The notes: generated from the sequence alone by a model not told the origin. 11,687 nt of DNA from Peptococcaceae bacterium (GCA_019415505.1 DXZC01000070.1:1-11687); one strand, 5' to 3'. Positions 1-6,508 are shown, counted from the first letter of the stretch. Program-made: numbers and translations.

Positions 1-5
1 CTCTA

Positions 6-34
6 AATATAGCAAAAGTCACGCCAAATGTCAA
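6..34 (-). promoter_or_regulatory. Sigma-A type promoter firing leftward out of the window
   Basis: On the minus strand there is a perfect -35 hexamer TTGACA (29-34), a 17-nt spacer and a -10 TATATT (6-11). The transcription start would fall at or just beyond the left edge, so the promoter should drive a gene outside the window on the same strand as the pilus-like operon. This suggests that the operon ends with the pilT-like gene and a new transcription unit begins here. No convincing terminator was found between that gene's stop at 160 and this promoter. Confidence 0.7.
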
Positions 35-159
35 CTTTTTAGCGGCTATTTTAAAATTAAACCAAACCAGCTTCACACCATGGCCCCAGCGGCATAATAG
101 GGTCTTAAATCCAACCGGCGGGGCTTATTGCGCTGTCATTCGCTACCTAACACCTGGGC

Positions 160-1215
160 TTATAAATTTTTAGCCAAAGCTTCCGGTGCAGGGCTGTAAA
201 GCAGAGCGTCTTCAGGGCTAATTTGCCCCTCCTTGACCAGGTTGGCCAGGGAGGCGTTCATGGTGACCATGCCCTCCTGAGAACTGGAGGCAATCACCGT
301 ATCCAGTTGGTGGGTTTTCGCCTCCCGAATCATATTGCTAACCGCCTTATTACACAGCATTATCTCAAAGGCCGGTATCGGTTTGCCCGCCAGCCCCGGC
401 ACTAGCTGCTGGGAAACTACAGCCTTCAATACCATAGATAGCTGTACCCTAATTTGAGCTTGCTGGTTTTCGGGAAACACATCCACAATCCTGTCTATTG
501 AGTTGGCGGCGCCGACTGTGTGCAGGGTGGAAAGAACCAAATGGCCGGTTTCCGCCGCAGTCATGGCTATATTGATGGTTTCGTAGTCCCGCATTTCACC
601 CAGGAGAATTACATCAGGGGATTGGCGCAGGGCAGCTCGTAAAGCCACCACATAACTCTTAGTGTCCAGTGGTATTTCCCGCTGGCTGACGATACTTTTT
701 TTATGACGGTGCAGGAATTCCAAGGGATCCTCCAGGGTGATAATATGGCAGCTACGGGAGGTATTGATGGCCTCGATAATACAGGATAAGGTGGTGGATT
801 TACCGCTCCCGGCGGAACCGGTTATCAGCACCAGACCCTTGGTGAGCTTTCCCAGGTCAATAACGGTTTCGGGGATATTTATATCCTTGGGCTCCGGCAA
901 CTCAAAGCTGATCACTCGGATTACCGCAGCCAAGGAGGAACGCTGCCGATATACGCTGACGCGAAAGCGGGAGAGATGAGGCACGGAAAAGGCAAAGTCA
1001 TCATCGCCCTCAGCGGTGTACTCCACCATATTGCGCTGGGGGGTCAGCTCATATATGCCCCCTATTAAACCTCGGCAATCCTCCGGCGTTAAGCACTCGT
1101 CCCCAGGCTGGCAAATCTCATTATTGATTTTATAGGACACCGGCTTGCCTGCGACGATAAAAATATCCGAAGCCTGGTTTGCCACAGCGTATTCTAGAAT
1201 TTTCATTATTTCCAT
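160..1215 (-). CDS. pilT: PilT-type twitching/retraction ATPase
   Basis: Hexameric AAA-like motor ATPase of the type II secretion/type IV pilus family, expected at the cytoplasmic face of the inner-membrane platform, where ATP hydrolysis depolymerises pilin. From the ATG at 1215 it has 351 residues, normal for PilT and too short for PilB/GspE. Visible are Walker A GSAGSGKST (133-141), the Asp box ITLEDPLEF (159-167), Walker B VILLGEMRD (202-210), the His box GHLVLSTLHT (224-233), and AVSNMIRE (291-298), which matches the C-terminal AIRNLIRE signature of PilT. The N-terminal part (ASDIFIVAGKP) is the PAS-like PilT domain. A GTG at 1224, directly after the preceding gene's TGA, is an alternative start; I prefer ATG 1215, 12 nt after a GGAG. 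It is the last gene of the operon. As no other motor ATPase is present here, it could also act as the general motor. The family call is firm; the retraction role is inferred from the family. Confidence 0.93.
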   Translation of the reverse strand: MEIMKILEYAVANQASDIFIVAGKPVSYKINNEICQPGDECLTPEDCRGLIGGIYELTPQRNMVEYTAEGDDDFAFSVPHLSRFRVSVYRQRSSLAAVIRVISFELPEPKDINIPETVIDLGKLTKGLVLITGSAGSGKSTTLSCIIEAINTSRSCHIITLEDPLEFLHRHKKSIVSQREIPLDTKSYVVALRAALRQSPDVILLGEMRDYETINIAMTAAETGHLVLSTLHTVGAANSIDRIVDVFPENQQAQIRVQLSMVLKAVVSQQLVPGLAGKPIPAFEIMLCNKAVSNMIREAKTHQLDTVIASSSQEGMVTMNASLANLVKEGQISPEDALLYSPAPEALAKNL

Positions 1216-1224
1216 AAATGTCAC

Positions 1225-1614
1225 TCACTCCGTTACTATATAGGTATTGCGCAATAGTTCGCCGCTGTCCCTCACTACTACCCTATAGGACAACACCTTA
1301 CCGTTGTCCCCCTGCTGCTCCCAGACCAATTCCGTACCTTCAGCCTGAGGGGTATGGGTTACACCTAATTGATTCAACCCCGGCCAATCCTCCGCCGCCA
1401 AACAGGTCAAAGCCTGGGCTAAGGTGGCCTCCGCCGCGGAACGGAGCTGATAATAAGCTGTAGTGGCGGCAGCGGTCTTGAGGGCCAGCCGCTCATCGTT
1501 TTGGGCAGTGGTGTAGGTGAGCATGGCAAAGGCCAGCAAAGAAAGTATGACGAACACCGCCAGTAGGGAGGTAGCGCCAATGGCAAATTTAGGGGAAAGT
1601 CCGCTTTTCTTCAC
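1225..1614 (-). CDS. GspK/PilX-like minor pseudopilin candidate (small single-pass membrane protein)
   Basis: A 129-residue protein with a short basic N-terminus, one long hydrophobic helix (about residues 11-34) and a soluble C-terminal region. Cleavage after Gly13 would give a mature start A-T-S-L-L with no Glu at +5. Lack of Glu5 is known for GspK-type minor pseudopilins, and the run after the helix (QNDERLALKTAAATTAYYQL) resembles the amphipathic start of PilX/GspK proteins. The start is GTG, overlapping the previous stop as GTGA, which implies translational coupling; its own stop directly abuts the pilT-like gene. I do not recognise a named family, so the pilin assignment rests on architecture and on its place between a platform gene and a motor ATPase gene. 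It could instead be an unrelated accessory membrane protein. Confidence 0.6.
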   Translation of the reverse strand: MKKSGLSPKFAIGATSLLAVFVILSLLAFAMLTYTTAQNDERLALKTAAATTAYYQLRSAAEATLAQALTCLAAEDWPGLNQLGVTHTPQAEGTELVWEQQGDNGKVLSYRVVVRDSGELLRNTYIVTE

Positions 1615-1991
1615 CTGCCCTCACCCCCTGTCTCACAGCGTGCCACCGTCAGGCTGTAAATTGGGTCGCCGTCCTTGCTCACGTTTATTTCCGCAGTAAC
1701 TACCCCATTTTCCGTGTCTGTCCCAGCAGTTACAGCGTATTCACCCTGGTCAGATTCCCGGCCGTTGGCAGCGTAATTTGCCAGAGGCGGTAAATCCTCC
1801 CCAGCGGTAAACCGCTCCGCCGCCGATGTAGCCAACAACACGCCATAGGTTAAATCCTCGCTATGCTGGGAGGACTCCTTGGCCTTGGCTAAAAGCCCCA
1901 GGGAAACAGTGGCGGCCAGAGCCAGCATAACTATAATAACTAAAAATTCCAGTAAAAATAACTGGGTCTTAGAAACTGTTCTTATCTTCAA
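1611..1991 (-). CDS. Pseudopilin-like protein with Glu at +5 but no Gly at the cleavage site
   Basis: A 126-residue protein with a ten-residue basic leader followed by the hydrophobic helix L-F-L-L-E-F-L-V-I-I (residues 11-20 onward). This matches the pilin pattern F-x-L-x-E, with Glu15 at +5 if cleavage follows Gln10. The usual Gly or Ala at -1 is replaced by Gln, so processing by a standard prepilin peptidase is uncertain. The remainder is soluble, with a beta-rich C-terminus that includes YAVTAG and ENGVVTAEINVS. The start codon is TTG, overlapping the preceding stop as TTGA, with a GGAGG about 10 nt upstream. It lies in the middle of the run of four small membrane proteins. Identity as a pseudopilin is inferred from the N-terminal pattern and the context. 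Confidence 0.6.
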   Translation of the reverse strand: MKIRTVSKTQLFLLEFLVIIVMLALAATVSLGLLAKAKESSQHSEDLTYGVLLATSAAERFTAGEDLPPLANYAANGRESDQGEYAVTAGTDTENGVVTAEINVSKDGDPIYSLTVARCETGGEGR

Positions 1992-2452
1992 GGCGCCGCC
2001 CCCTCCCAGTTGATATAGGTATTAAAGGTCACTCCGTCCTCAGTGGCTAAAGACACGGCTAATAGATCGCCTGTGGCGGCAAAGTCTAAGCTCGCCAAGT
2101 CCATTATAGCCTGGCCATCGCCGGGGTTGACCTCACTGCCGGCGGCTACAGTCACCTCCCGCAGCTTACCCTCTCCCCAAAACAGCCAGGTTTCATAGTC
2201 CCCGGCCTCGTAACTCTCAGACAGGACCAAAGCCTGGCCCTGGGGACCCGGCGCTAAAGTAACGCCGCCGGGGTTTTGCCGTATTTTCTCCTCAATATAC
2301 AAAACGGAGGTTCGCATATCGTAATTCTTGGTCATAGCGGCGGCAGTGTCCCGGTAAATATCCGCTCCCAGCGCCACAACGCCCAAGCCTACCACCAGAA
2401 AAAGTAAAAATAGGGACAAGGTAAAGAAAAAGTCGCCAGCCCGCTCTCCCAT
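1988..2452 (-). CDS. DUF4860-like small membrane protein, pseudopilin-like
   Basis: A 154-residue protein with one N-terminal transmembrane helix (about residues 8-31) and a soluble C-terminal domain. The segment MRTSVLYIEEKIRQ (46-59) right after the helix, and the later beta-rich part ending in FNTYINW, recall the DUF4860 proteins that occur beside GspF genes in Clostridia; this is from memory and was not searched. There is no Glu at +5 and no clear Gly cleavage site, so if it is a pilin relative it is an atypical one. The ATG start at 2452 is preceded by GGGGGA with 7-nt spacing, overlapping the upstream stop region, and the gap to the upstream gene is 12 bp. Its stop overlaps the next TTG start. 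It is expected to be anchored in the membrane with the C-terminal domain outside. Molecular function unknown. Confidence 0.65.
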   Translation of the reverse strand: MGERAGDFFFTLSLFLLFLVVGLGVVALGADIYRDTAAAMTKNYDMRTSVLYIEEKIRQNPGGVTLAPGPQGQALVLSESYEAGDYETWLFWGEGKLREVTVAAGSEVNPGDGQAIMDLASLDFAATGDLLAVSLATEDGVTFNTYINWEGAAP

Positions 2453-2464
2453 GGTTCATTCCCC

Positions 2465-2782
2465 CTATCTTGGAAATACAAATATGTCCGGCATAATATT
2501 ACTACCCCAATAGGTATAATGGTAGACATATTCCTCTTGGTTCAGAACAACATTGTAATTAGCCGCTAAATACTCCAAATTTTCAGGATAAGAGCCCTCC
2601 AAAACATAGCATTGAACGGCGTTGCGGCGCAGGGAGTCCTCCATATTGGCCAGCTGCCCGGCTTGGGCGGCAGAGCCAATGCTGGTCACGGCTTGTAACA
2701 CCAAAAACGCCACGATAATTAGAATCAGCAGCGGCACAATTATATCAGTTAAAATCCAGGCTTTTCTCGGCGTATTTCTCAT
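2465..2782 (-). CDS. Small pseudopilin-like protein (Ala|Trp site, Asp at +5)
   Basis: A 105-residue protein with leader MRNTPRKA followed by the hydrophobic stretch W-I-L-T-D-I-I-V-P-L-L-I (9-20). Aligned to the pilin consensus G|FTLIELLVV, cleavage would follow Ala8 and the +5 residue is Asp13 instead of Glu. The mature part has an amphipathic helix (MEDSLRRNAVQCYVLEGSYP) and a short Tyr-rich C-terminus. A helix followed by YxxxGxYP is characteristic of pseudopilins of the GspG type (compare the family pattern AxxxYxxxxGxYP). It overlaps the GspF-like gene by ATGA at 2779-2782, so it is probably translationally coupled, since its own Shine-Dalgarno is weakly placed. Among the four small proteins this is the best candidate for a structural pilin, though very small. 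Confidence 0.68.
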   Translation of the reverse strand: MRNTPRKAWILTDIIVPLLILIIVAFLVLQAVTSIGSAAQAGQLANMEDSLRRNAVQCYVLEGSYPENLEYLAANYNVVLNQEEYVYHYTYWGSNIMPDIFVFPR

Positions 2783-3813
2783 AATGCTGACATCACCCCT
2801 AACAAGGGCAGTATGACAGATAATAAAATAAGGGCCACTAATATGGAAAATACCGCGGCAATAACCGGCTCAACCACAGAAAGCAGGTTGGAAATTCGGG
2901 ATTCAGCCTCAGCCTCGCATTCATCGGCAATATGGGCCAGAACCTGGTCCAGGGAACCGCTCTTTACCCCTAGAGCTAGCATTGCCCCCTGCACGTTTGT
3001 ATATACGCCAGAAACCGCCGCCGCGTCAGCAAAGGCCGCCCCGGCCGCCATTTCCTCCTGTAGCTTAGCCACAGCAGCTCCCATAGCCCGGTTAGGCGCC
3101 AGGCCGGCGGCCATATTTAGGGAATCGTTAATATCCAGGCCGCTTTTTAAAAGCATTGACATAGCAGAGTTAAAACTGGCGTTGGCCACAGCGCGGCTAA
3201 TTTTTTTAAACACAGTATGGCCTAGGTTTTGAGCCCAATTCCGAGCAGCGGGTAGCGCCGCCAAGACCAAAACCAGGACTAACAGCAGGGCTACCGCTAT
3301 GAGTAGCGCTGTGGTATGCTGGCTCAGGACGTCGCCCACTTTGAGGAGCCCAGCGGCAAAGGGCGAAAGAGAACCGGCAAAGTTGGCTAAAATCTCATAA
3401 AATATGGGCAACACCTTAACGACCAGAAGCAAAATAACGCCGAACATTAAAACCGCCATAACCAAGGGAAAGGTAATAGCTGACTTAATATTCCGCTCTA
3501 TTTCCCAGCGGCGCTCATAAAATTCCGCCAGACCAGTCATGACCTCCTCCAGGCGGCCGGAGGTCTCGCCAATAGCCGTCATCTCCACGGCATAAGGAGG
3601 AAAAGCCCCGGTTTCCGCCTGGGCGGCGCTTAAAGTGCGGCCCTCTATTTTACTAGCCAGGTCCACGGACACCTCCTTGAGGCGGCCCTTGGCCGTGTCC
3701 AGAGCTATTATGCCCAGCCCCTCCTCATAGGAAATGCCGGAGTTAAGAATCAACACCATTTGCCGGCAAAAAGCCGCCAGCTCCTGGGGGGACAGTTGTG
3801 TGTTTTTGGCCAT
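2779..3813 (-). CDS. Type II secretion system F family inner-membrane platform protein (GspF/PilC-like)
   Basis: Polytopic inner-membrane protein that couples the cytoplasmic ATPase to assembly or removal of pilin subunits. It has 344 residues from the ATG at 3813 (GGGAGG nearby upstream), close to the normal family length. Two T2SSF repeats are visible: the first with a Q-M-V-L-I-L-N-S-G-I start (19-28) and IGETSGRLEEVM (81-92), the second with SMLLKSGLDINDSL (219-232) and LGVKSGSLDQVL (281-292). The three transmembrane helices lie near 114-135, 166-188 and 315-338, the typical arrangement. The frame stays open to 4002, but that extension lies inside the upstream gene in another frame and has no Shine-Dalgarno, so 3813 is chosen. 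It starts 14 bp after the transglutaminase-like gene and overlaps the next gene by 4 bp. Family assignment is firm. Confidence 0.92.
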   Translation of the reverse strand: MAKNTQLSPQELAAFCRQMVLILNSGISYEEGLGIIALDTAKGRLKEVSVDLASKIEGRTLSAAQAETGAFPPYAVEMTAIGETSGRLEEVMTGLAEFYERRWEIERNIKSAITFPLVMAVLMFGVILLLVVKVLPIFYEILANFAGSLSPFAAGLLKVGDVLSQHTTALLIAVALLLVLVLVLAALPAARNWAQNLGHTVFKKISRAVANASFNSAMSMLLKSGLDINDSLNMAAGLAPNRAMGAAVAKLQEEMAAGAAFADAAAVSGVYTNVQGAMLALGVKSGSLDQVLAHIADECEAEAESRISNLLSVVEPVIAAVFSILVALILLSVILPLLGVMSAL

Positions 3814-3826
3814 GCTTACCTCCCAA

Positions 3827-4741
3827 TCAATACAAATACATCTGATGATAATTAGCGCCACTGCCAATATACTTATCCAGGGTAGCGGCATTAGCGTCAT
3901 AGGTGGGGTCCATGCGCACCCAATCCGTACCCTTAAACTCAATGGCCTTGTTAACCCAGCCCACATCCTCAATATAAACGCTAATCCAGGCGTGGTAAAC
4001 ATCGTCAGAATAGCCCACTACCAAGCGGGTAGGTATGCCCTGAGAACGCAGCATGGCGGTGGCCAGGGCCGCATAATCAAAGCAAATGCCTTTGCCCTCC
4101 TCTAATACCTTGTCAATATCTGGCAAATAACCCACACTAACATTCTCCGCCCGGTCAAAATCATATTTTATGTTATCTATAATGTAATCGTAGATGTAAG
4201 TCACCACGTCTAAATCATCGTCAGCCGGAGCCGCCAGCTTGGCGCCTAAGGCCACGCATTGGCTATCCCCGTTGAACCGCACATATTGGTTACTGTGAAG
4301 GAAGGGTTCAAACTGGTCCGTTAAGTTAACCTCCACCTGGGCGGCGCTAACCTGGGCGTACTGGTCACCGCTGACATTTTCATACACCGCCACACCGTAA
4401 ACGCCGTTCCCCTCTGTGAAGGGAAAAACCTCATATTCGTCGCCAGACAGGGTATAGGTATACACTGTGCCGTTACTGGCGGTTATTTGTAAACGCACCT
4501 GGGGGTTCTCCCCCATATAACGCACCATAATATAGCCTGAGGCCGTGTTAGACGCGTCAATAGAGGCCAGCTCATTGCCAAAAACCACAGTACCGTCTGG
4601 CGATTCCGCTAAAACCCGGGGGGTATTATCCCTCGTCCCCGCGGGCTTATCCTCGGAACAGGCGCTTAAAGCTATAACCAAGGACAAAAAAAAGAGGCAA
4701 TAAACCACAAAGCACACGGTTTTTCTTACCCTTATCCTCAC
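3827..4741 (-). CDS. Transglutaminase-like lipoprotein, first gene of the pilus-like operon
   Basis: A 304-residue predicted lipoprotein. A basic N-terminus and hydrophobic core end in the lipobox L-S-A-C, with Cys28 as lipid anchor, so the protein should sit on the outer face of the cytoplasmic membrane. Residues 40-150 form a beta-rich region of unknown family. The C-terminal half is a transglutaminase-like (papain-fold) domain with all three expected catalytic residues: Cys220 in GKGICFDYAAL, His250 in YHAWISVYI and Asp278 in VRMDPTYD. Such domains act as proteases, transglutaminases or amidases; the substrate cannot be told from sequence. The start is GTG at 4741 with AGGAGG 7 nt upstream, far better than the TTG at 4774 in the same frame. 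Position at the head of an operon for a pilus-like machine suggests processing or cross-linking of an extracellular subunit or peptidoglycan, which is inference. Confidence 0.88.
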   Translation of the reverse strand: MRIRVRKTVCFVVYCLFFLSLVIALSACSEDKPAGTRDNTPRVLAESPDGTVVFGNELASIDASNTASGYIMVRYMGENPQVRLQITASNGTVYTYTLSGDEYEVFPFTEGNGVYGVAVYENVSGDQYAQVSAAQVEVNLTDQFEPFLHSNQYVRFNGDSQCVALGAKLAAPADDDLDVVTYIYDYIIDNIKYDFDRAENVSVGYLPDIDKVLEEGKGICFDYAALATAMLRSQGIPTRLVVGYSDDVYHAWISVYIEDVGWVNKAIEFKGTDWVRMDPTYDANAATLDKYIGSGANYHQMYLY

Positions 4742-4784
4742 GGCTTTGCCTCCTCGCCTCTCACTTTGCAACAATTATCCCACC

Positions 4785-4807
4785 TCAGCCCCGAAAGGGC
4801 AAGCTGA
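4785..4807 (-). other. Hairpin in the leader of the pilus-like operon
   Basis: In the roughly 90-nt leader the minus-strand RNA can form UCAGC-UUG-CCC-UUUC-GGG-GCUGA: a 5-bp outer stem, a 3-nt bulge, a 3-bp inner stem and a 4-nt loop. It lies about 44 nt upstream of the GTG start and does not cover the AGGAGG. No U-run follows, so it is not a terminator. A role in RNA stability or regulation is possible but unproven; it does not match any riboswitch I know. Confidence 0.35.
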
Positions 4808-4837
4808 AAATATTGTTTTTCCATATAAATATATCTC

Positions 4838-4866
4838 ATTATAGCAAATGTAGAAAAACTTGTAAA
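4838..4866 (-). promoter_or_regulatory. Sigma-A promoter with extended -10 for the pilus-like operon
   Basis: Minus-strand -35 TTTACA (4861-4866, one mismatch to consensus), a 17-nt spacer and a perfect -10 TATAAT (4838-4843) preceded by TGC, an extended -10. Predicted transcription start is near 4831, giving a leader of about 90 nt before the GTG at 4741. This near-consensus site suggests good basal expression unless a repressor acts. It also argues against a 65-codon frame at 4738-4935 that would start upstream of it. Confidence 0.8.
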
Positions 4867-4991
4867 GATTGCCATTAATACCGCCAGCAAAACTGGGTGA
4901 GTCAAACAAAAAGTCACACATAGAAATGCTTCCACCTTACCTTTTACTTATAAATGACAAAAAATGCGGCTTAAATATAGCCAGAAAATGC

Positions 4992-5020
4992 TTGCAAAAG
5001 CAAAAATATCATGGTATTCT
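4992..5020 (+). promoter_or_regulatory. Possible promoter of the BTAD regulator gene
   Basis: TTGCAA (4992-4997), a 17-nt spacer and TATTCT (5015-5020); each hexamer matches consensus at four of six positions. The start would be near 5027, some 45 nt before the ATG at 5074. It is weaker than the facing operon promoter, which would fit a low-level or activator-dependent regulator gene. Confidence 0.45.
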
Positions 5021-5073
5021 TTAGGTGAGAGAGAGATTTTCCCACCAGAATAACGGGATAGGTGGTTTTTTGC

Positions 5074-6321
5074 ATGAAAACTAATAAATTAAAGATAAAA
5101 ATGTTAGGGGGCTTCTCCGTTACTTACGACAGTCTAGATATCATACCAGAGGGCAGCGGTAAAAATAAGGTAATATACTTTCTGGAATACATTATAGCTA
5201 ACCGCCACCGTGCCGTACCCCAAAACGAACTAATTGACGTTATTTTAGGTAACGATGAATGTAGCAATCCCACAAACACCTTAAAAAATTTGGCCTATCG
5301 TTGCCGCAAGCTATTAGGAGATTTTGGCTTGCCGGAAAAGGAATGTATTTATTGTCGCAACGGCGCCTACGGCTTTTCCCAAACCTTACCCTGCGTCGTA
5401 GATACCGAGGAGTTTGCCAGCTTGGTGAATATTGCCAAGAATTCAGCCAGCGAAAAACGCCAGCTTTCCTGTGCCCTCAAGGCCATTAAGCTGTACGATG
5501 GCGACTTTCTGCCCAGCTCCTACTGTCAAAATTGGGTTATACCCCTTACAGTGAGCTATCAAAATCAATTCGCCTATGCCGTTAACCGAGCGGCGGAATT
5601 GTTGGCCCAGGAAAGGGATTACGATAAAATTTTAAAAATAACCGAAAAGGCTATTACCCTGTATCCCTATAATGAGGAATTTCATATTTTCCGCATTAGA
5701 GCCCTTTATGAAATGGGCAATATCAAGGGGGCAATCAGCGATTATGAAGCGGTTAGCGCCTTGCTCTTTGACGAATTAGGCGTCAACCCCTCTAAAGAGT
5801 TGCAGGAAATATATGTAAAGTCCACCACCAGTATGGGCAATTTAGTCTCCTCAGCCAAAGAGGCCCTAAATAATATTTTAGCCGACGACCCCGGTAAGGG
5901 CGCCTATTACTGCAATTACCATATGTTTGCCAATACCTGCCGCTTTTTAGAACGGCAGATACATAGAAACGGTCAATCCGCCTATTTGGCCCTGTGTACT
6001 ATCACAACTAAAAGCTGCGACCCGATTAACACTGATGATTTAAAGTATATAACCGCTGCATTTCATAAAAGCGTTTCAGAGTCATTGCGACAAAGCGATA
6101 TTTATACCAGAAGCTCCCCAACCCCGTTTTTGGTGCTGTTAATGGGGACTAACCTGGAAAACTGCCGCAAAGCCATGCATAGGGTGGATTTAAGTTTTAA
6201 ACGCTCCACCAGAAGCAAAGACGCCCGACTGCACTTACAATATACCTCCTATGCTGATATTTCCAAATTTGACGAAGGCATTGCGCCAGCTTGGCGCCAA
6301 ACCAAAGCTAAAAAAGTCTGA
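5074..6321 (+). CDS. SARP/BTAD-type transcriptional regulator with a degenerate GGDEF-like C-terminus
   Basis: A 415-residue cytoplasmic DNA-binding protein. Residues 5-103 form an OmpR/PhoB-like winged helix as in SARP activators (LKIKMLGGFSV start, LKNLAYRCRKLL recognition-helix region, ending in NGAYGFS). Residues about 109-250 are a bacterial transcriptional activator domain: VDTEEFASLV, LYDGDFLPSSY and the closing FDELGVNPSKELQEIY are diagnostic. Residues about 283-393 (FANTCRFLERQI, then LRQSDIYTRSSPTPFLVLLMG) follow the helix-strand pattern of a GGDEF domain but have no GGDEF motif or metal-binding site, so catalysis is not expected. The ATG at 5074 has GGTGG 8 nt upstream; the GTG at 5062 is the alternative. 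It is transcribed away from the pilus-like operon and is a natural candidate for controlling it. The signal sensed is unknown. Confidence 0.85.
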   Translation: MKTNKLKIKMLGGFSVTYDSLDIIPEGSGKNKVIYFLEYIIANRHRAVPQNELIDVILGNDECSNPTNTLKNLAYRCRKLLGDFGLPEKECIYCRNGAYGFSQTLPCVVDTEEFASLVNIAKNSASEKRQLSCALKAIKLYDGDFLPSSYCQNWVIPLTVSYQNQFAYAVNRAAELLAQERDYDKILKITEKAITLYPYNEEFHIFRIRALYEMGNIKGAISDYEAVSALLFDELGVNPSKELQEIYVKSTTSMGNLVSSAKEALNNILADDPGKGAYYCNYHMFANTCRFLERQIHRNGQSAYLALCTITTKSCDPINTDDLKYITAAFHKSVSESLRQSDIYTRSSPTPFLVLLMGTNLENCRKAMHRVDLSFKRSTRSKDARLHLQYTSYADISKFDEGIAPAWRQTKAKKV

Positions 6322-6443
6322 ATTACGGACGAGACCAACTAGTGGTGCTACTTTCACCTTAGCTACGGGCCAGATACAATACTAAGGCAGCTTTGGGACC
6401 TGAGAATACAGCGCTAAACCTGGAAGCGAAAATCAACCGCCTT

Positions 6444-6477
6444 AATTTTATAAATTACTAATTTAGTTTATAAAATT
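6444..6477. repeat. AT-rich perfect inverted repeat
   Basis: AATTTTATAAA (6444-6454) and its exact reverse complement TTTATAAAATT (6467-6477), 11 bp each, separated by 12 nt. It lies about 120 nt after the regulator's stop and 31 nt before the intrinsic terminator. It could form an RNA hairpin in the 3' untranslated region or be a protein-binding site. There is no GC clamp, so it is not itself a terminator. Confidence 0.6.
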
Positions 6478-6508
6478 TATAAGATTACCATTAACTTAAA
6501 CCACTTTT

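Larger units (their letters stand above)
4742..5073. other. Divergent intergenic regulatory region between the pilus-like operon and the BTAD regulator
   Basis: These 332 bp hold the leader and promoter of the minus-strand operon and the probable promoter of the plus-strand regulator. Also present are two copies of AAAATGC, at 4961-4967 and 4985-4991, and the inverted repeat TGCTT-GCAA-AAGCA (4989-5002), which overlaps the regulator's possible -35. A second imperfect inverted repeat, GGCT...AGCC, lies at 4968-4982. These are candidate operator sites for autoregulation or shared regulation; short AT-rich matches such as these can also be chance. I see no convincing gene inside. Confidence 0.5.

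Noticed and set aside
3814..4002. N-terminal extension of the GspF-like protein to a start at 4002
   Set aside because: The added residues overlap the lipoprotein gene in another frame and do not resemble the family. The ATG at 3813 has a good GGGAGG and gives the normal GspF start.
4738..4935. Possible 65-codon membrane protein on the minus strand ahead of the transglutaminase-like lipoprotein gene
   Set aside because: It starts at a GTG with only a weak ribosome-binding site, and the strong operon promoter (4838-4866) lies inside it, so the main transcript would begin after its start. I read this stretch as promoter and leader.
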